From NCBI GenBank assembly GCA_005217565.1, contig SJCO01000006.1, positions 294,388-358,387 of the forward strand: DNA of 64,000 nt, written 5' to 3'. Origin of the DNA: Puteibacter caeruleilacunae. GTDB taxonomy: Bacteria > Bacteroidota > Bacteroidia > Bacteroidales > Prolixibacteraceae. Made by a program: the position numbers and the translations under genes. Each line of letters starts with the position of its first letter. Position 1 is the first letter of the stretch. The notes beneath the pieces are model-generated. The model did not search any database and had not been told where the DNA came from. It worked only from the letters and a program-made list of their open reading frames with translations. Shown one piece after another: positions 63,744 to 64,000 of this stretch.

Positions 63744-64000
63744 CTCAGCCGTCTCTTTGCGTTTAATTTCCAAGAGATCTTTACAACTTAGTTTGTACAA
63801 TTGGCGGGTCTCGTTGGTTATTATCAAGTCATTATTGTTGACAAAGCAAATTGCTTCACACTGACCAGCACGAATTGGGAGCCATGATATTTTGCCTTCG
63901 AAGAATTTATCATCTTTGAAGTCCTCGAATACCCAGACTGACGTATAAGTTAATACTACCAGTTTTTTCCCATTTGGCGATATGTCTGCTCCTGTCACCA
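63738..64000 (-). CDS. C-terminal end of a beta-propeller-like protein, partial
   Basis: The minus-strand frame is open from the window edge to a TGA at 63738, giving about 87 residues of a longer protein whose start is outside. It reads TGADISPNGKKLVVLTYTSV, WVFEDFKDDKFF, then CEAICFVNNNDLIITNETRQL and a charged tail. The repeat of the form DISPNGKKLVVLTY is typical of beta-propeller blades. A GTG at 63998 could be read as a start, but it is probably internal. Its end overlaps the PepSY gene tail to tail by 6 bp. Confidence 0.6.
   Translation of the reverse strand, partial: VTGADISPNGKKLVVLTYTSVWVFEDFKDDKFFEGKISWLPIRAGQCEAICFVNNNDLIITNETRQLYKLSCKDLLEIKRKETAEL

Noticed and set aside
1-64000. 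CRISPR arrays, insertion sequences or prophage
   Set aside because: No spaced direct repeats, transposase or phage structural genes were seen; the S24 repressor has no phage context.

Overview
The window is ordinary chromosome of a Bacteroidota bacterium, most like the marine or facultatively anaerobic Bacteroidales/Marinilabiliales (for example Marinifilaceae relatives). This rests on several signs: low GC; promoters of the TTTG-N17-20-TAnnTTTG type ahead of a tRNA gene, ald, ahcY, mdh and others; few Shine-Dalgarno sequences; a fused SecDF; and families typical of the phylum (DUF4783, a DUF6146-like lipoprotein, a 6-bladed-propeller protein, TIGR02757, LytS/LytTR pairs, very large sensor kinases). 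The genus is an inference. No rRNA, CRISPR array, intact transposon or prophage is visible.

Layout. 1-2026: accessory minus-strand operon of two HNH endonucleases and a small membrane protein cut by the window edge. 2027-3116: about 1.1 kb without a gene, holding two diverged copies of a hairpin-forming element, a possible structured RNA and the probable valS terminator. 3117-13271: valS, a propeller protein, a lipoprotein, alanine dehydrogenase, a class I/II aminotransferase and recQ. 13625-19075: tatC, lptB, tRNA-Leu(UAG), then tig-clpP-clpX (chaperone and protease). 19131-24051 (minus): a small membrane protein, rmuC, a KAS III-like synthase, lpxH and a thioredoxin-fold lipoprotein without its CxxC cysteines. 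24222-33796: ribF, ahcY, a GreA/B-like protein, BrkB/YihY and DUF4783 proteins, rlmH with a 1224-residue histidine kinase, and a metallo-beta-lactamase-fold protein.

34041-39968: a lipoprotein, a TPR histidine kinase with its LytTR regulator, and a convergent operon of a Tat-dependent DUF362 protein and a membrane polyferredoxin. 40257-49307: prmC and ribD (divergent), a lipoprotein, cardiolipin synthase, an XRE/S24 repressor, a decayed threonine/serine dehydratase, a glutamine synthetase family gene, glmM and a lipoprotein. 49718-57448: mdh, a retropepsin-like protease, a small membrane protein, secDF, tatA, a decayed cation exchanger, lolD, TIGR02757 and YceI. 57628-64000: an N6-adenine methyltransferase, the nrfH-nrfA ammonia-forming nitrite reductase, a porin, a PepSY membrane protein and the end of a further gene.

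How they work together. Most genes are housekeeping: protein quality control (tig, clpP, clpX), envelope export and assembly (secDF, tatC/tatA, lptB, lolD, lpxH, cls), nitrogen and carbon metabolism (ald, glutamine synthetase, mdh, ahcY) and periplasmic nitrite respiration (nrfHA). Tat export could serve the DUF362 protein. The best second-look items are the HNH operon, whose second nuclease resembles phosphorothioate-DNA readers; the paired non-coding element beside it; the possible RNA near valS; the cysteine-less TlpA-like lipoprotein; and two gene remnants decayed by deletion, frameshift or nonsense mutation that stand-alone ORF calling misses.
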